Shown here: positions 7,302 through 15,549 of the stretch, one piece after another
Position numbering within the stretch: position 1 is the stretch's first letter
Layout: every line of letters begins with the position of its first letter
DNA from: CAZPMO01 sp964587515
Lineage (GTDB): Bacteria > Pseudomonadota > Alphaproteobacteria > MPNO01
Assembly (NCBI GenBank): GCA_964587515.1
Contig: CAZPMO010000078.1
Coordinates: 1-21,330 of the forward strand
DNA length: 21,330 nucleotides
Reading direction: 5' to 3'
The notes under the pieces: model-generated
What the model was told of the DNA's origin: nothing
Databases searched by the model: none
The model's input: the letters and a program-made list of their open reading frames with translations, nothing else
Translations under genes and position numbers: made by a program

Positions 7302-7568
7302 TTATACCAAGGATCACTGATAATGGCCCATAGAGATCGCGTAGGCGGCGCGTCGGGCAGGAAGGAAGTCGCAGGCGATGGGGTGCATCGTCAAGACTTT
7401 CCGACGCACTCCGACGGGCCGCCTACGCGACCGGAACGGCGGCCTGACAAGGCTTTCGTGCGTCGTCGCGCACGGCTCGCGATGCACCGCATCGCCACGC
7501 CGAGCGCTCCTAACCGAAAACCTTGGCAGGCCGTCTTTATGGGTCATTATCAGTGATCCTTGGTATAA
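7302..7568. repeat. Structured interspersed repeat (MITE-like) with 31-bp terminal inverted repeats
   Basis: This fills most of the 424-bp gene-free stretch 7262-7685. The ends 7302-7332 and 7538-7568 are inverted copies matching at 30 of 31 bases (starting TTATACCAAGGATCACTGAT). Inside are two further long inverted pairs: 7337-7356 with 7411-7430 (19 of 20) and 7440-7458 with 7515-7533 (17 of 19), plus small hairpins at 7458-7473 and 7479-7495 (GCGATGC-ACC-GCATCGC). The whole can fold as a closing stem with two arms. There is no transposase. It looks like a non-autonomous mobile or REP-like element; copy number elsewhere cannot be seen here. Bases 7569-7670 show nothing recognisable. Confidence 0.75.
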
Positions 7569-7685
7569 TTCCGCATCGGCGAACCAAGGCAAGAATCTCT
7601 CCGGCGCGGCGCAAATTGACCGCCCGTCCGGCGGGAACTATCTTCTTCCGGTGTCCGTTTCTTTCCCGCGTCAGGAGGTCAGCCC

Positions 7686-8540
7686 ATGCAGGTCATTCCC
7701 ATCGAGAGCGTTCCCGAGGTCCAGAAAAACCATCCGCGCGCCGGGCTGTTCATGTTCCGCAATATCGCCAAGGGGGTCGAGGGCACGGCCAATAATTTTT
7801 CGCTGGAGATGGTCAACACCTTCACCGACTTCTTTTCGCCGCGCCACAAGCATAATTTCGACCAGTTCCGCTTTCAGCTCGAAGGCGATTTCAGTTTCGC
7901 CAAGGACGGCGAGTCGACGCCCGGCACGGTGATCTATCATCCGGAAAGCGTCTCCTACGGGCCGCAGACTTCGAGCGATGAATCGCTGACCCTGGTGCTT
8001 CAGTTCGGCGGCGCCAGCGGCGCGGGCTATATGTCGGCGGCCGAGATTGATCGCGGCATCGAGGAGCTGAAACGGACCGGCACGTTCGAGAAGGGCATCT
8101 ATACCCGCACCGACGATGATGCCCGCAAGACCAATCAGGACGCCACCGAGGCCGTGTGGGAACACATCAACCAGCGCTCGATCGACTACGCGCCGCCCCG
8201 CTATCAGGGGCCGATCTTCATGGACCAGCAGAATTACGACTGGGTGCCGGTCGCCGACGAAGCCGGCGTTTCAAAAAAGCTGATGGGCGTCTTCACAGAA
8301 CGACGCACCGATGTCGGCTTCATCCGTCTCGACGCGAACGCGACCCATCATATGGACGGCCCGAGGCTTTATTTCGTGGTCTCCGGCGCGGGCCGGGCGG
8401 ATGGTCGGGAATACGAAAAATACACCACGGTCCATGTGGCGGCGGACGAAGACGGCGAGATCACGGCGACCGCGCCCACCGAGATTTACTTCATGGGACT
8501 GCCCAACTTCCCGGTCGGCGGCGAACAAGTCGCCGCCTGA
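7686..8540 (+). CDS. Cupin-fold protein, probable two-domain
   Basis: A 284-aa cytosolic protein with no signal peptide. The first half has a cupin metal-site pattern: His54 and His56 in SPRHKHNFDQFRFQLEGDF, with Glu66 and a later His85 in VIYHPESVSYGP. The second half (from about 185) has beta-rich segments MGVFTERRTDVGFIRLD and RLYFVVSGAGRAD that suggest a second, degenerate cupin. A very good ribosome site, AGGAGGT at 7673-7679, lies six bases before the ATG. It precedes the ring-hydroxylating oxygenase genes by 51 bp and is probably part of the same pathway, perhaps as a dioxygenase, isomerase or sensor; the reaction is not predictable. Confidence 0.75.
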   Translation: MQVIPIESVPEVQKNHPRAGLFMFRNIAKGVEGTANNFSLEMVNTFTDFFSPRHKHNFDQFRFQLEGDFSFAKDGESTPGTVIYHPESVSYGPQTSSDESLTLVLQFGGASGAGYMSAAEIDRGIEELKRTGTFEKGIYTRTDDDARKTNQDATEAVWEHINQRSIDYAPPRYQGPIFMDQQNYDWVPVADEAGVSKKLMGVFTERRTDVGFIRLDANATHHMDGPRLYFVVSGAGRADGREYEKYTTVHVAADEDGEITATAPTEIYFMGLPNFPVGGEQVAA

Positions 8541-8556
8541 TTTTGACAATCGGATT

Positions 8557-8585
8557 TTGACAAGAGGCGGCGCGCGTCTGATACT
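8557..8585 (+). promoter_or_regulatory. Candidate promoter of the oxygenase operon
   Basis: A perfect -35 TTGACA (8557-8562) is followed after 17 bp by GATACT (8580-8585). Expected initiation is at or next to the ATG at 8592, which has no ribosome site, so the transcript may be leaderless. The -35 lies in the second copy of an 11-bp direct repeat GATTTTGACAA (8539-8549 and 8553-8563). Confidence 0.45.
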
Positions 8586-8591
8586 CGCACC

Positions 8592-9911
8592 ATGACGCAG
8601 TTAGAGACCAACGACGTCGCCGGGCTGGTCCAGCCCGACAAGGTGCACCGCCGGGTGTACACCGATCCCGATGTGTTCGATCTGGAGATGGAGCGCATCT
8701 TCGGCCGGCTGTGGATATTCGTCGGCCATGAGAGCCAGATCCCTAATGCCGGCGACTGGTCGCGCGGCCGCATGGGGACCCGCGAAATTATCTTCGCCAG
8801 GGACGCGGACGGCGCCGTTCATGTGCTCGAAAACCGGTGCAGCCATCGCGGCATGCGCGTCTGCATCGCCGACAGCGGCAGCGGCCGGCGTCTGGTCTGC
8901 CCCTATCACGGCTGGGCCTTCCAGCACGACGGATCGCTGGCCGGCGTGCCGGCGCCGCGCGGCTATGCGAAAAGCGCCGATCTCACCGATCCAGCCTACG
9001 CGCTCAGGCGCGCGCCGCGGGTCGAAAGCTATCGTGGATTCATCTTCGCTTCCATGGCGGCCGACGGTCCGGGACTGGTCGAGTATCTCGGCGAAATCGC
9101 GGATGCGATCGATAACATCGCCGACCGCGCGCCCGACGGCGAGGTGGAGATCGCCGGCGGCGTGATCCGCCAGGAATTCGCCGGTAACTGGAAGATGCAC
9201 ATGGAGAACGCCTGCGATCTGGTGCATCCCGGTTATGTGCATGAATCCTCGGTCGACGCGGCCCAGGACTTCCTGCGCGATTCCGGGCCGGCCGACCAGG
9301 CGCAGCAGGCGATCCAGATGTTCAACGGCAACGGCATCTCGCTGAACCAGTGGGACCAGCTTGGCGTCTACGGCTTCGAGAACGGCCATTGCTACATGGA
9401 CGGGTTCTATCGCGGTGGGATGATCGATCCCAGCCTCGAAGATCCCGTATTCCAGAAATACCGCGCGCTGATGGTGGAACGCCACGGCGAGGCGCGCACC
9501 GCCGAAATCCTCGGGCGCGACACCTTCAACAACCTCATCTATCCCAATGTTTCCATTAACACGCGGTTTCAGCAGATGCGGGTGATCCACCCCGTCGCCG
9601 TCGACCGCACCCACCTCTACAGCTACTCGTTCCGCCTGAAGGGCGCGCCGGAAGAGCTGTTCCAGATTTCCGTGCGCTTCGTGTCGACGGCGAATTCGCC
9701 GTCCTCACCGGTTGCTTCCGACGATCTCGCGGTCTTCGAGGCCTGCCAGGCGGCGCTGTCCGGCGAGGGCGGGCCGGAATGGCTCGATTTCTCGCGGCGC
9801 TATGGCGAGGAAGGGGTCTTTCGCGAAACCGGCGCGACCGATGTCGGGACCAGCGAGCTGCCCATGCGGACCCAGCTGGGGGCGTGGCGGAAATACATGA
9901 CGGAGGCGTGA
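8592..9911 (+). CDS. Aromatic ring-hydroxylating oxygenase, alpha (catalytic) subunit
   Basis: A 439-aa Rieske non-haem iron oxygenase large subunit. The Rieske [2Fe-2S] site is Cys83-x-His85 (NRCSHRG) and Cys103-x2-His106 (CPYHGW). The mononuclear iron site is His212 and His217 with the bridging Asp209 (CDLVHPGYVHES, the D-x2-H-x4-H pattern); a third ligand is probably one of the Asp residues in ASDDLAVFE near 377. The family inserts O2 into aromatic acids to give cis-diols or phenols, using electrons from a ferredoxin and/or reductase not encoded in this window. The beta subunit follows after 5 bp. No ribosome site precedes the ATG, which coincides with the predicted transcription start. 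The substrate is unknown. Confidence 0.93.
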   Translation: MTQLETNDVAGLVQPDKVHRRVYTDPDVFDLEMERIFGRLWIFVGHESQIPNAGDWSRGRMGTREIIFARDADGAVHVLENRCSHRGMRVCIADSGSGRRLVCPYHGWAFQHDGSLAGVPAPRGYAKSADLTDPAYALRRAPRVESYRGFIFASMAADGPGLVEYLGEIADAIDNIADRAPDGEVEIAGGVIRQEFAGNWKMHMENACDLVHPGYVHESSVDAAQDFLRDSGPADQAQQAIQMFNGNGISLNQWDQLGVYGFENGHCYMDGFYRGGMIDPSLEDPVFQKYRALMVERHGEARTAEILGRDTFNNLIYPNVSINTRFQQMRVIHPVAVDRTHLYSYSFRLKGAPEELFQISVRFVSTANSPSSPVASDDLAVFEACQAALSGEGGPEWLDFSRRYGEEGVFRETGATDVGTSELPMRTQLGAWRKYMTEA

Positions 9912-9916
9912 CGGCC

Positions 9917-10408
9917 ATGACCGGCGAACTCGACGCGCTGTTGCTGGTTCGCGAGGTCGAGGAATTTCTCTATCACGAGGCGCGACTGCTGGACGAGCGG
10001 CGCTTCGAGGAATGGCGCGATCTGTTCGCCGACGACGGAGTCTACTGGGTGCCGCTGGCCGAGGGGCAGGAAAGCCCGCTGGAGTCCCATTCCATATTCT
10101 ATGACGACAAGGCGCTGATGGATGTGCGCATTCGCCGACTGCGGCATCCCACCAACTATGCCCAGTCGCCACCGTCGCGCACCCGCCACCTGATTTCCAA
10201 CGTGGTGCTGGAAGACGGCGGCGGCGACGAAATCCGCGCGCGCTCGTCGCTGGTGATGTTCGAATACCGCATGGAGGCGCAGCGCACGTTCGGCGGCGAT
10301 TGCCACCACCATCTGCGCCGTGAAAAAGGCGGGTTCCGCATCGCGCTGAAGCGGGTCGATCTGGTCAACAGCGAGGCGATACACGGCCATATGTCGGTGC
10401 CGTTCTAA
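9917..10408 (+). CDS. Aromatic ring-hydroxylating oxygenase, beta (small) subunit
   Basis: A 163-aa NTF2-like/cone-fold protein of the oxygenase small-subunit family. The N-terminal helix region EVEEFLYHEARLLDERRFEE is followed by WRDLFADDGVYWVPL, the highly typical entry of this family, and then by RTRHLISNVVLE and the C-terminal KRVDLVNSEAIHGHMSVPF. It packs under the alpha subunits in an alpha3beta3 hexamer. The ATG at 9917 is preceded by GGAGG at 9902-9906, within the end of the alpha gene. The SDR gene starts one base after its stop codon, so the three are almost certainly one operon. Confidence 0.92.
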   Translation: MTGELDALLLVREVEEFLYHEARLLDERRFEEWRDLFADDGVYWVPLAEGQESPLESHSIFYDDKALMDVRIRRLRHPTNYAQSPPSRTRHLISNVVLEDGGGDEIRARSSLVMFEYRMEAQRTFGGDCHHHLRREKGGFRIALKRVDLVNSEAIHGHMSVPF

Positions 10409-10409
10409 C

Positions 10410-11132
10410 ATGCCCGGCTCGGCGTTGATCATGGGCGCGGGCGATGCGCTGGGGGGCGCGCTGGCGCGCCGTTTCGCGAGCGCCGGACTGGTCGCGGCGC
10501 CGTGCCGCCGCAAGGAAGACCAGCTCGACGGGCTGGTGCGCGACATCGAGGCCGACGGCGGCGCGGCGCGGGCGATGGGCTGTGACGCCCGCGACGAGGA
10601 TCAGGTGATCGGCTTGTTCGACCGGGTCGAGGACGAAATCGGTCCGGTGGAGGTCGTGGTGTTCAATGCCGGGGCGCAACATAACGCGCCCATTGCCGAG
10701 ATGACGGCGCGGATTTACCGCCAGGTCTGGGAGTCGGCGTGTTTCGGCGGTTTCCTGACCGGGCGCGAGGCGGCGCGGCGCATGGTCCCGCGCGGCCGCG
10801 GCACGATCATCTTCACCGGCGCCACGGCGAGCGTACGGGCAAATCCCGGTTTCGCCGCCTTCGCCGGCGCCAAGCATGGGCTCCGCGCGCTGTCGCAAAG
10901 CATGGCGCGGGAACTCGGTCCCCAGGGCGTGCATGTGGCCCATGTGGTGATCGACGGCATGATCGATTCCGAGGCGGTGCACGCGCGGTTTTCCGAGCGC
11001 GCCGCCGCGCTGCCGCCGGACGGCATGCTGAACCCCGACCATATCGCCGAGAGTTTCCACACTCTCCACGCCCAGCCGCGCGACGCCTGGAGCTGGGAGA
11101 TCGATCTGCGTCCCTTCTCGGAAAAATGGTGA
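10410..11132 (+). CDS. SDR-family protein lacking the catalytic Tyr
   Basis: A 240-aa short-chain dehydrogenase/reductase fold. The nucleotide loop is degenerate (LIMGAGDALGGALA instead of TGxxxGxG), and FNAGAQ matches the NAG motif near residue 85. The active-site region reads FAAFAGAKHGLRAL, so Phe151 stands where the YxxxK tyrosine should be, with Lys155 kept; by spacing, Ala138 stands at the catalytic Ser position. SDR proteins in oxygenase operons usually oxidise cis-dihydrodiols, but this one may be non-catalytic, use another mechanism, or bind ligand. A related SDR group with the same FAxAK pattern and the following SMARELGPQGVHVAHVVIDG is familiar from proteobacteria, so the change is probably inherited, not an error. 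Confidence 0.85.
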   Translation: MPGSALIMGAGDALGGALARRFASAGLVAAPCRRKEDQLDGLVRDIEADGGAARAMGCDARDEDQVIGLFDRVEDEIGPVEVVVFNAGAQHNAPIAEMTARIYRQVWESACFGGFLTGREAARRMVPRGRGTIIFTGATASVRANPGFAAFAGAKHGLRALSQSMARELGPQGVHVAHVVIDGMIDSEAVHARFSERAAALPPDGMLNPDHIAESFHTLHAQPRDAWSWEIDLRPFSEKW

Positions 11133-11225
11133 GGCGCGACACGGGCGCGCACCCCCATCGCAAAAGCGGGCTCGGATGCGCTATTCTCGGCACAGCAGTG
11201 AAATCGATCGCGTGAGGACAGCGTC

Positions 11226-13562
11226 ATGAAAGTCAACGTCATCGGGGGTGGGCCGGCGGGTCTTTATCTCGGCATCATGATGAAGAAGGCCGATCCGGCG
11301 CATGAGATTCATGTCTTCGAGCGCAACCGGCCGGACGATACGTTCGGCTTCGGCGTGGTGTTCTCCGACAACACGCTGAGCCATTTCCTCGGCTTCGATC
11401 CGGACAGCTACGAGGAGATCACCAACGAGTTCGCCTATTGGGACACCATCGAGGTTCGCTACAAGGACCAGGCGATCCGCTCTTCCGGGCACGGATTTTG
11501 CGGCATCTCGCGCATGCGGCTGTTGAACCTCCTGCAAAAGCGCACCGAGGAACTCGGCGTACGCATCGATTACGAGACCGACATCACCGATTTCGAGCCC
11601 TATCGCGACGCCGACGTGATGGTCGCGGCCGACGGGGTCAATTCACTGGTGCGTGACACCTACAAGGACCGCTTCAAACCGCGCATCGACATGCGCAAGA
11701 CCAAGTTCGTGTGGCTCGGCACCACCAAGACCTTCGGCCCCTTCACCTTCATTTTCCGGGCCAATGAACATGGCTGGTTCTATGTCCACGCCTATCAATA
11801 CGCCGACAACGCCACCACCTGGATCGTCGAATGCCATGAGGACGCGTGGTTGGCCGCCGGGCTCGACAAGGCCAGCGAGGAAGAAACCGTCGCCTATTTC
11901 GAAGACATGTACAAAGAAGAGCTCGACGGCCATAAGCTGCTGGCCAACCGCTCGCTGTGGCGCAACTTCCCGGAAATCAAATGCGATCACTGGCATTTCG
12001 ACAACGTCGTCATGCTGGGCGACGCGGTGCACACCGCGCAGTTCTCCATCGGGTCCGGCACCAAGATCGCCATGGAGGGCGCGGCGGCGCTGTCCATCGC
12101 GCTAAACGAACACGCCGACGTGCCCACCGCGCTGGAAGCCTACGAGACCGCGCGCAAGGACGAGGTCGGCGCGTTGCAGTCCTCGGCCATGGTCAGCCTG
12201 CAATGGTACGAAAACGCACTGCGCTACAACGATTTCGACCCGCAGCAATATGTCTTCAACTTCCTGGCCCGCACCAAGGGCATGACCTATGAAAACCTCC
12301 AGCGCCGCGATCCGGCTTACGTGAAGGGCGTCGACAGCTGGTTCGCCGAGACCGTGCGCGACAAGGGCCATACCGAGGTCTCGGCCAACGATCCGCCGCC
12401 GCCCATGTTCACGCCGTTCCGGCTGCGCGGCATGACGCTGCAGAACCGCGTCGTGGTCTCGCCCATGTGCCAGTATTCGGCCGACGACGGCACGGTGAAC
12501 AACTGGCATATGGTGCATCTCGGCGGCTTCGCGGTCGGCGGCGCCGGGCTGGTGTTCACCGAGATGACCGACGTCTCGCCCGAGGGCCGCATCAGCCTGG
12601 GCTGCGCCGGCATGTACAAGCCCGAGCACGTCGCGGCGTGGCGCGAGATCGTCGAGTTCGTGCACGGGAATTCGAACGCGCGCATCTGCATGCAGCTCGC
12701 CCATGCCGGGCGCAAGGGCTCCACCAAGCTGGCCTGGGAGGGCGACAACGAGCCGCTGGAAGAAGGCGGCTGGCAGACCCTGTCAGCCTCCGCGATTCCC
12801 TACCTGCCGCACGGCAACGTGCCCAAGGCCATGGACCGCGCCGACATGGACAAGGCGCGCGACGATTTCGTGCGGTCGGCGAAGTGGGCCGATGACGCCG
12901 GCTTCGACATGATCGAGGTGCACATGGCGCACGGCTATCTACTGTCGTCGTTCATCTCGCCCATGTCCAATATCCGCGACGACGACTATGGCGGCGCGCT
13001 GGAAAACCGCATGCGTTTCCCGCTGGAAGTATTCGACGCGGTGCGCGCCGTGTGGCCGAAGGACCAGCCAATGTCGGTGCGCATTTCCGCGACGGATTGG
13101 GTCGCCGACGGCGGGCTCACCGGCGACGACGCGGTGGAAATCGCCAAGTTGCTGAAGGCGCATGGCTGCGACATCGTCGATGTCTCGGCCGGCCAGACCT
13201 CGACCGAGGCCGAGCCGGTCTATGGCCGTATGTTCCAGACGCCGTTTTCCGACCAGGTGCGCAACGAAGCCGGCGTGCCCACCATGGCGGTCGGCAACAT
13301 CACCACCGCCGATCAGGTCAACACCATCGTCGCGGCCGGCCGCGCCGATCTCTGCGCCCTGGCGCGCCCACATCTGACCGACCCGCACTTCACGCTGCGC
13401 GCCGCCGCTCATTACGGCTATGAGCCGCAGGTGTGGCCCAACCAGTATCTCTCCGCCAAGTCGCAACAAGCCCGCCTCGCCGAACGCGACCGCGAACGCG
13501 AAGAAGAACTCATCGAAGCCGCCGCCCCGCCCAAACCCATCTACCGCGACGCGGCGGAGTAG
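11226..13562 (+). CDS. Bifunctional flavin monooxygenase / Old Yellow Enzyme-type reductase (salicylyl-CoA 5-hydroxylase or 2-aminobenzoyl-CoA monooxygenase-reductase type)
   Basis: A 778-aa fusion. Residues 1 to about 390 are a PHBH-type FAD monooxygenase: GGGPAG at 7-12, a DG motif (VMVAADGVNSLVRD), and a GD motif (VVMLGDAVHTAQFSIGSG from residue 261). Residues about 394-745 form an Old Yellow Enzyme-like FMN reductase of the YqjM type: VVSPMCQYSADDG, IEVHMAHGYLLSSFISP, DDDYGGALENRMRFPLEV. The tail is charged (RDREREEELIEAA). The known fusion of this architecture hydroxylates and then reduces aminobenzoyl-CoA; close annotated relatives are called salicylyl-CoA 5-hydroxylases. It starts at ATG 11226 with GAGGA upstream, 93 bp after the SDR gene. 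The substrate is an aromatic acyl-CoA by analogy; which one is not determined. Confidence 0.88.
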   Translation: MKVNVIGGGPAGLYLGIMMKKADPAHEIHVFERNRPDDTFGFGVVFSDNTLSHFLGFDPDSYEEITNEFAYWDTIEVRYKDQAIRSSGHGFCGISRMRLLNLLQKRTEELGVRIDYETDITDFEPYRDADVMVAADGVNSLVRDTYKDRFKPRIDMRKTKFVWLGTTKTFGPFTFIFRANEHGWFYVHAYQYADNATTWIVECHEDAWLAAGLDKASEEETVAYFEDMYKEELDGHKLLANRSLWRNFPEIKCDHWHFDNVVMLGDAVHTAQFSIGSGTKIAMEGAAALSIALNEHADVPTALEAYETARKDEVGALQSSAMVSLQWYENALRYNDFDPQQYVFNFLARTKGMTYENLQRRDPAYVKGVDSWFAETVRDKGHTEVSANDPPPPMFTPFRLRGMTLQNRVVVSPMCQYSADDGTVNNWHMVHLGGFAVGGAGLVFTEMTDVSPEGRISLGCAGMYKPEHVAAWREIVEFVHGNSNARICMQLAHAGRKGSTKLAWEGDNEPLEEGGWQTLSASAIPYLPHGNVPKAMDRADMDKARDDFVRSAKWADDAGFDMIEVHMAHGYLLSSFISPMSNIRDDDYGGALENRMRFPLEVFDAVRAVWPKDQPMSVRISATDWVADGGLTGDDAVEIAKLLKAHGCDIVDVSAGQTSTEAEPVYGRMFQTPFSDQVRNEAGVPTMAVGNITTADQVNTIVAAGRADLCALARPHLTDPHFTLRAAAHYGYEPQVWPNQYLSAKSQQARLAERDREREEELIEAAAPPKPIYRDAAE
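13497..13524. repeat. 28-bp direct repeat, copy 1 (inside the hydroxylase-reductase 3' end)
   Basis: CGCGAAGAAGAACTCATCGA begins a 28-bp stretch that recurs at 18518-18545 with one mismatch (27 of 28). Here it encodes the REEELIEAA tail of the hydroxylase-reductase. The two copies bracket the cyclase/TAXI/TRAP block of about 5 kb. Confidence 0.85.
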
Positions 13563-13568
13563 GGGGCA

Positions 13569-15356
13569 CTAAAATCGATCAAATGCCAAATCGCGACTTG
13601 GCGGCGAGTGTGCCTTACTCGGGCATGCCCGCCTTGCGCAAGGCGTCGACCCAGCGCTCGAGAGTTTCCGAGACTTTGGTGGGTACTTTGCTCGCATCGG
13701 CAAGGGTATGATCCGGCTCGAGCCGGCGGTACTCGCCGAGCGCGGTCCAAGGCCCGCCGCGTGTTGGCGCCGGAAGGTCGGGTTATCGGGCGCCAACCGT
13801 ATCGCGGACTGCACGGTATTCACCGCGTCCTCGTAGCGTTTGGCGCCGAAATAAGCCAGGAATAGGACCATCAACCAGAACACCATCATGCCGTCACGCG
13901 GGCTCAGTCGGATGGCTTCGTGAAAGGTCTCGATCGACGACGCCGTCTCACCAATTAGGGTGAGGCAAGCTGCTTTCGCGCCGATGGCCGGCGCAAAATT
14001 TGGGCACAAATCTGTAGCCTGCCGCGCTGCATCGAGACCTTCATCGATACGTTGCGAAAATATATATGCCCACGCAAGGGTCGTCAGTGCCCATGGATCG
14101 TCTTTATCGGCGGCCACTGCTATCTCCGCGGTGCGCTGCATCGCTTCATATGCCTCTTCCGGGGACTCACCCCAGCGATAATACCACTCCAGACAATGCA
14201 CGAGCGCGAGGTCGCTTGCGCCGAATTCGCCGTTTGACGATAGCGCGATTGCCCGTTCGAACAGCGCACGCCCCTTGGCGGCTTCTTCACGGTTAAATTT
14301 CCAAAGATGCGCCCGGCCGCGCATGACGCACTCCCAGGCATCGAGCTGCGTCGGCGCCTTTCGTTCCGCGCTCTTGGCCTCGCTTGAAAGGAACTCGGGC
14401 GCCACGGCGCCGACGATAGCCCTGACCACCTCGTCCTGAACGTCGAATATATCCGCTATTTCACGGTCATAACGCTCGGTCCATACCTGACGGTCCGTAG
14501 TGCAGTCGACGAGTTGCGCGGTAATCCGCAGGCGGTTGCCCGCTTTTCTGACGCTGCCCTCCAGCAGATATTTGACGCCGAGTTCGGAGGCCACCTGTTT
14601 CGCGTCGGTCCCGCGCGCCTTGTAACTAAAACTCGAATTTCGCGCGATCACGAAGAACCAAGGTATGCGGGACAACGCCGTTATAATGTCCTCGGCCATA
14701 CCGTCCGCGAAAAACTCCTGTTCTTGATCACCGGACATGTTGATGAACGGAAGGACGGCGATGGACGGCTTGTCGGGAAGAGAGAGCGCTTCACCTGAAA
14801 TGACGGCATCGACCAGAGCGGGCGTCGACCGCAATCGCCACTGCCAGACACCAACGGGTCGATCAATGTTTTTCACCTTCTTGTCGCCAAGGCTCTCGAA
14901 GGTAAGGTCTATCCGGTTACGTATTTCCTCATAAACTTTGTCGGAGATGCAGACCCCGCCCGCGTCCGCCAAGGCTTCCAGGCGTGCCGCGATGTTTACG
15001 CCGTCGCCATGGATGTCGTCGCCCTCGATGATCACGTCGCCAAGATTGACGCCGATGCGGAACTCCATGCGCCGGTCGTCTGGTTCGTCTGCGTTACGTT
15101 CCGCCATGCCCTTCTGGAATTTGCAGGCGCATTCGACCGCACCGACAACGCTCGCGAACTCCACCAGCAGGGCGTCGCCCGTCGTCTTGACAATACGGCC
15201 GCGCAGGCTCGCGATAGCAGGCTCGATCAGTTCAGCGAGGTGAGCGTTGAAGCGAGCGCGCGTTCCGGTCTCATCTTCGCCCATCAGGCGGCTGTAACCG
15301 ACAACATCGGCGGCGAGGATCGCCGCAAGCCTTCTCTGAACGCGTTGTTCGGCCAC
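13569..15356 (-). CDS. Class III adenylate/guanylate cyclase with TolB-like and TPR regions, C-terminus frameshifted
   Basis: About 595 aa from the GTG at 15356 (AAGGGAA upstream). Residues 10-175 are a class III cyclase domain with metal-binding Asp17 (AADVVGYSRLM) and Asp61 (KTTGDALLVEF), and transition-state residues Asn121 and Arg125 (GDGVNIAARLE), so it looks catalytically complete. Residues about 195-335 are a TolB-like/FlgO-like segment (KPSIAVLPFINMSGDQEQEF), then TPR-like helices (about 360-560). The expected ending (YRRLEPDHTL, then LADASKVPTKVSETLERWVD, ALRKAGMPE, stop at 13615) lies in another frame after about 13740, so a short out-of-frame deletion has replaced the last residues with an unrelated tail ending at 13569. 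Cyclic-nucleotide production may persist. It is divergent from the TAXI gene. Confidence 0.8.
   Translation of the reverse strand: MAEQRVQRRLAAILAADVVGYSRLMGEDETGTRARFNAHLAELIEPAIASLRGRIVKTTGDALLVEFASVVGAVECACKFQKGMAERNADEPDDRRMEFRIGVNLGDVIIEGDDIHGDGVNIAARLEALADAGGVCISDKVYEEIRNRIDLTFESLGDKKVKNIDRPVGVWQWRLRSTPALVDAVISGEALSLPDKPSIAVLPFINMSGDQEQEFFADGMAEDIITALSRIPWFFVIARNSSFSYKARGTDAKQVASELGVKYLLEGSVRKAGNRLRITAQLVDCTTDRQVWTERYDREIADIFDVQDEVVRAIVGAVAPEFLSSEAKSAERKAPTQLDAWECVMRGRAHLWKFNREEAAKGRALFERAIALSSNGEFGASDLALVHCLEWYYRWGESPEEAYEAMQRTAEIAVAADKDDPWALTTLAWAYIFSQRIDEGLDAARQATDLCPNFAPAIGAKAACLTLIGETASSIETFHEAIRLSPRDGMMVFWLMVLFLAYFGAKRYEDAVNTVQSAIRLAPDNPTFRRQHAAGLGPRSASTAGSSRIIPLPMRAKYPPKSRKLSSAGSTPCARRACPSKAHSPPSRDLAFDRF
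13585..13602 (-). terminator. Weak candidate terminator after the cyclase gene
   Basis: GCCAA and TTGGC pair around an 8-base loop, and on the minus strand the hairpin is followed by ATTTGATCGATTTT. It lies after the ancestral cyclase stop (13615) but inside the frameshifted reading frame. The stem is short. Confidence 0.25.
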
Positions 15357-15549
15357 TCGACCGTTCCCTTCGCCGCGTGTGATCGGGGCGGAGTGTACGT
15401 TTGCGGAATGAGGGTGTCTATCGGGCGTGCGACGGGATATAGGGCGCCCCGGAGCCAAGCATCGAACCGTTCGTCACTTGAGGTTGACATCCCGGTCCGC
15501 ATTAGTACCCAATGGCGCAAATTCGTCATATGAACAGGGAGATTCACAA

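Noticed and set aside
7314..7592. Minus-strand 92-codon open frame inside the structured repeat
   Set aside because: It is built from the inverted-repeat arms, has no ribosome site, and resembles the translated background of an interspersed repeat rather than a protein family.
8601..9614. Minus-strand 337-codon open frame opposite the oxygenase alpha gene
   Set aside because: Antisense shadow of a gene with all Rieske and iron ligands; no family resemblance.
15357..15458. Upstream extension of the cyclase to an ATG at 15458
   Set aside because: The added residues are Pro/Arg/His-rich without family similarity, while GTG at 15356 has AAGGGAA upstream and starts at the conserved AEQRVQRRLAAILAADVVG.
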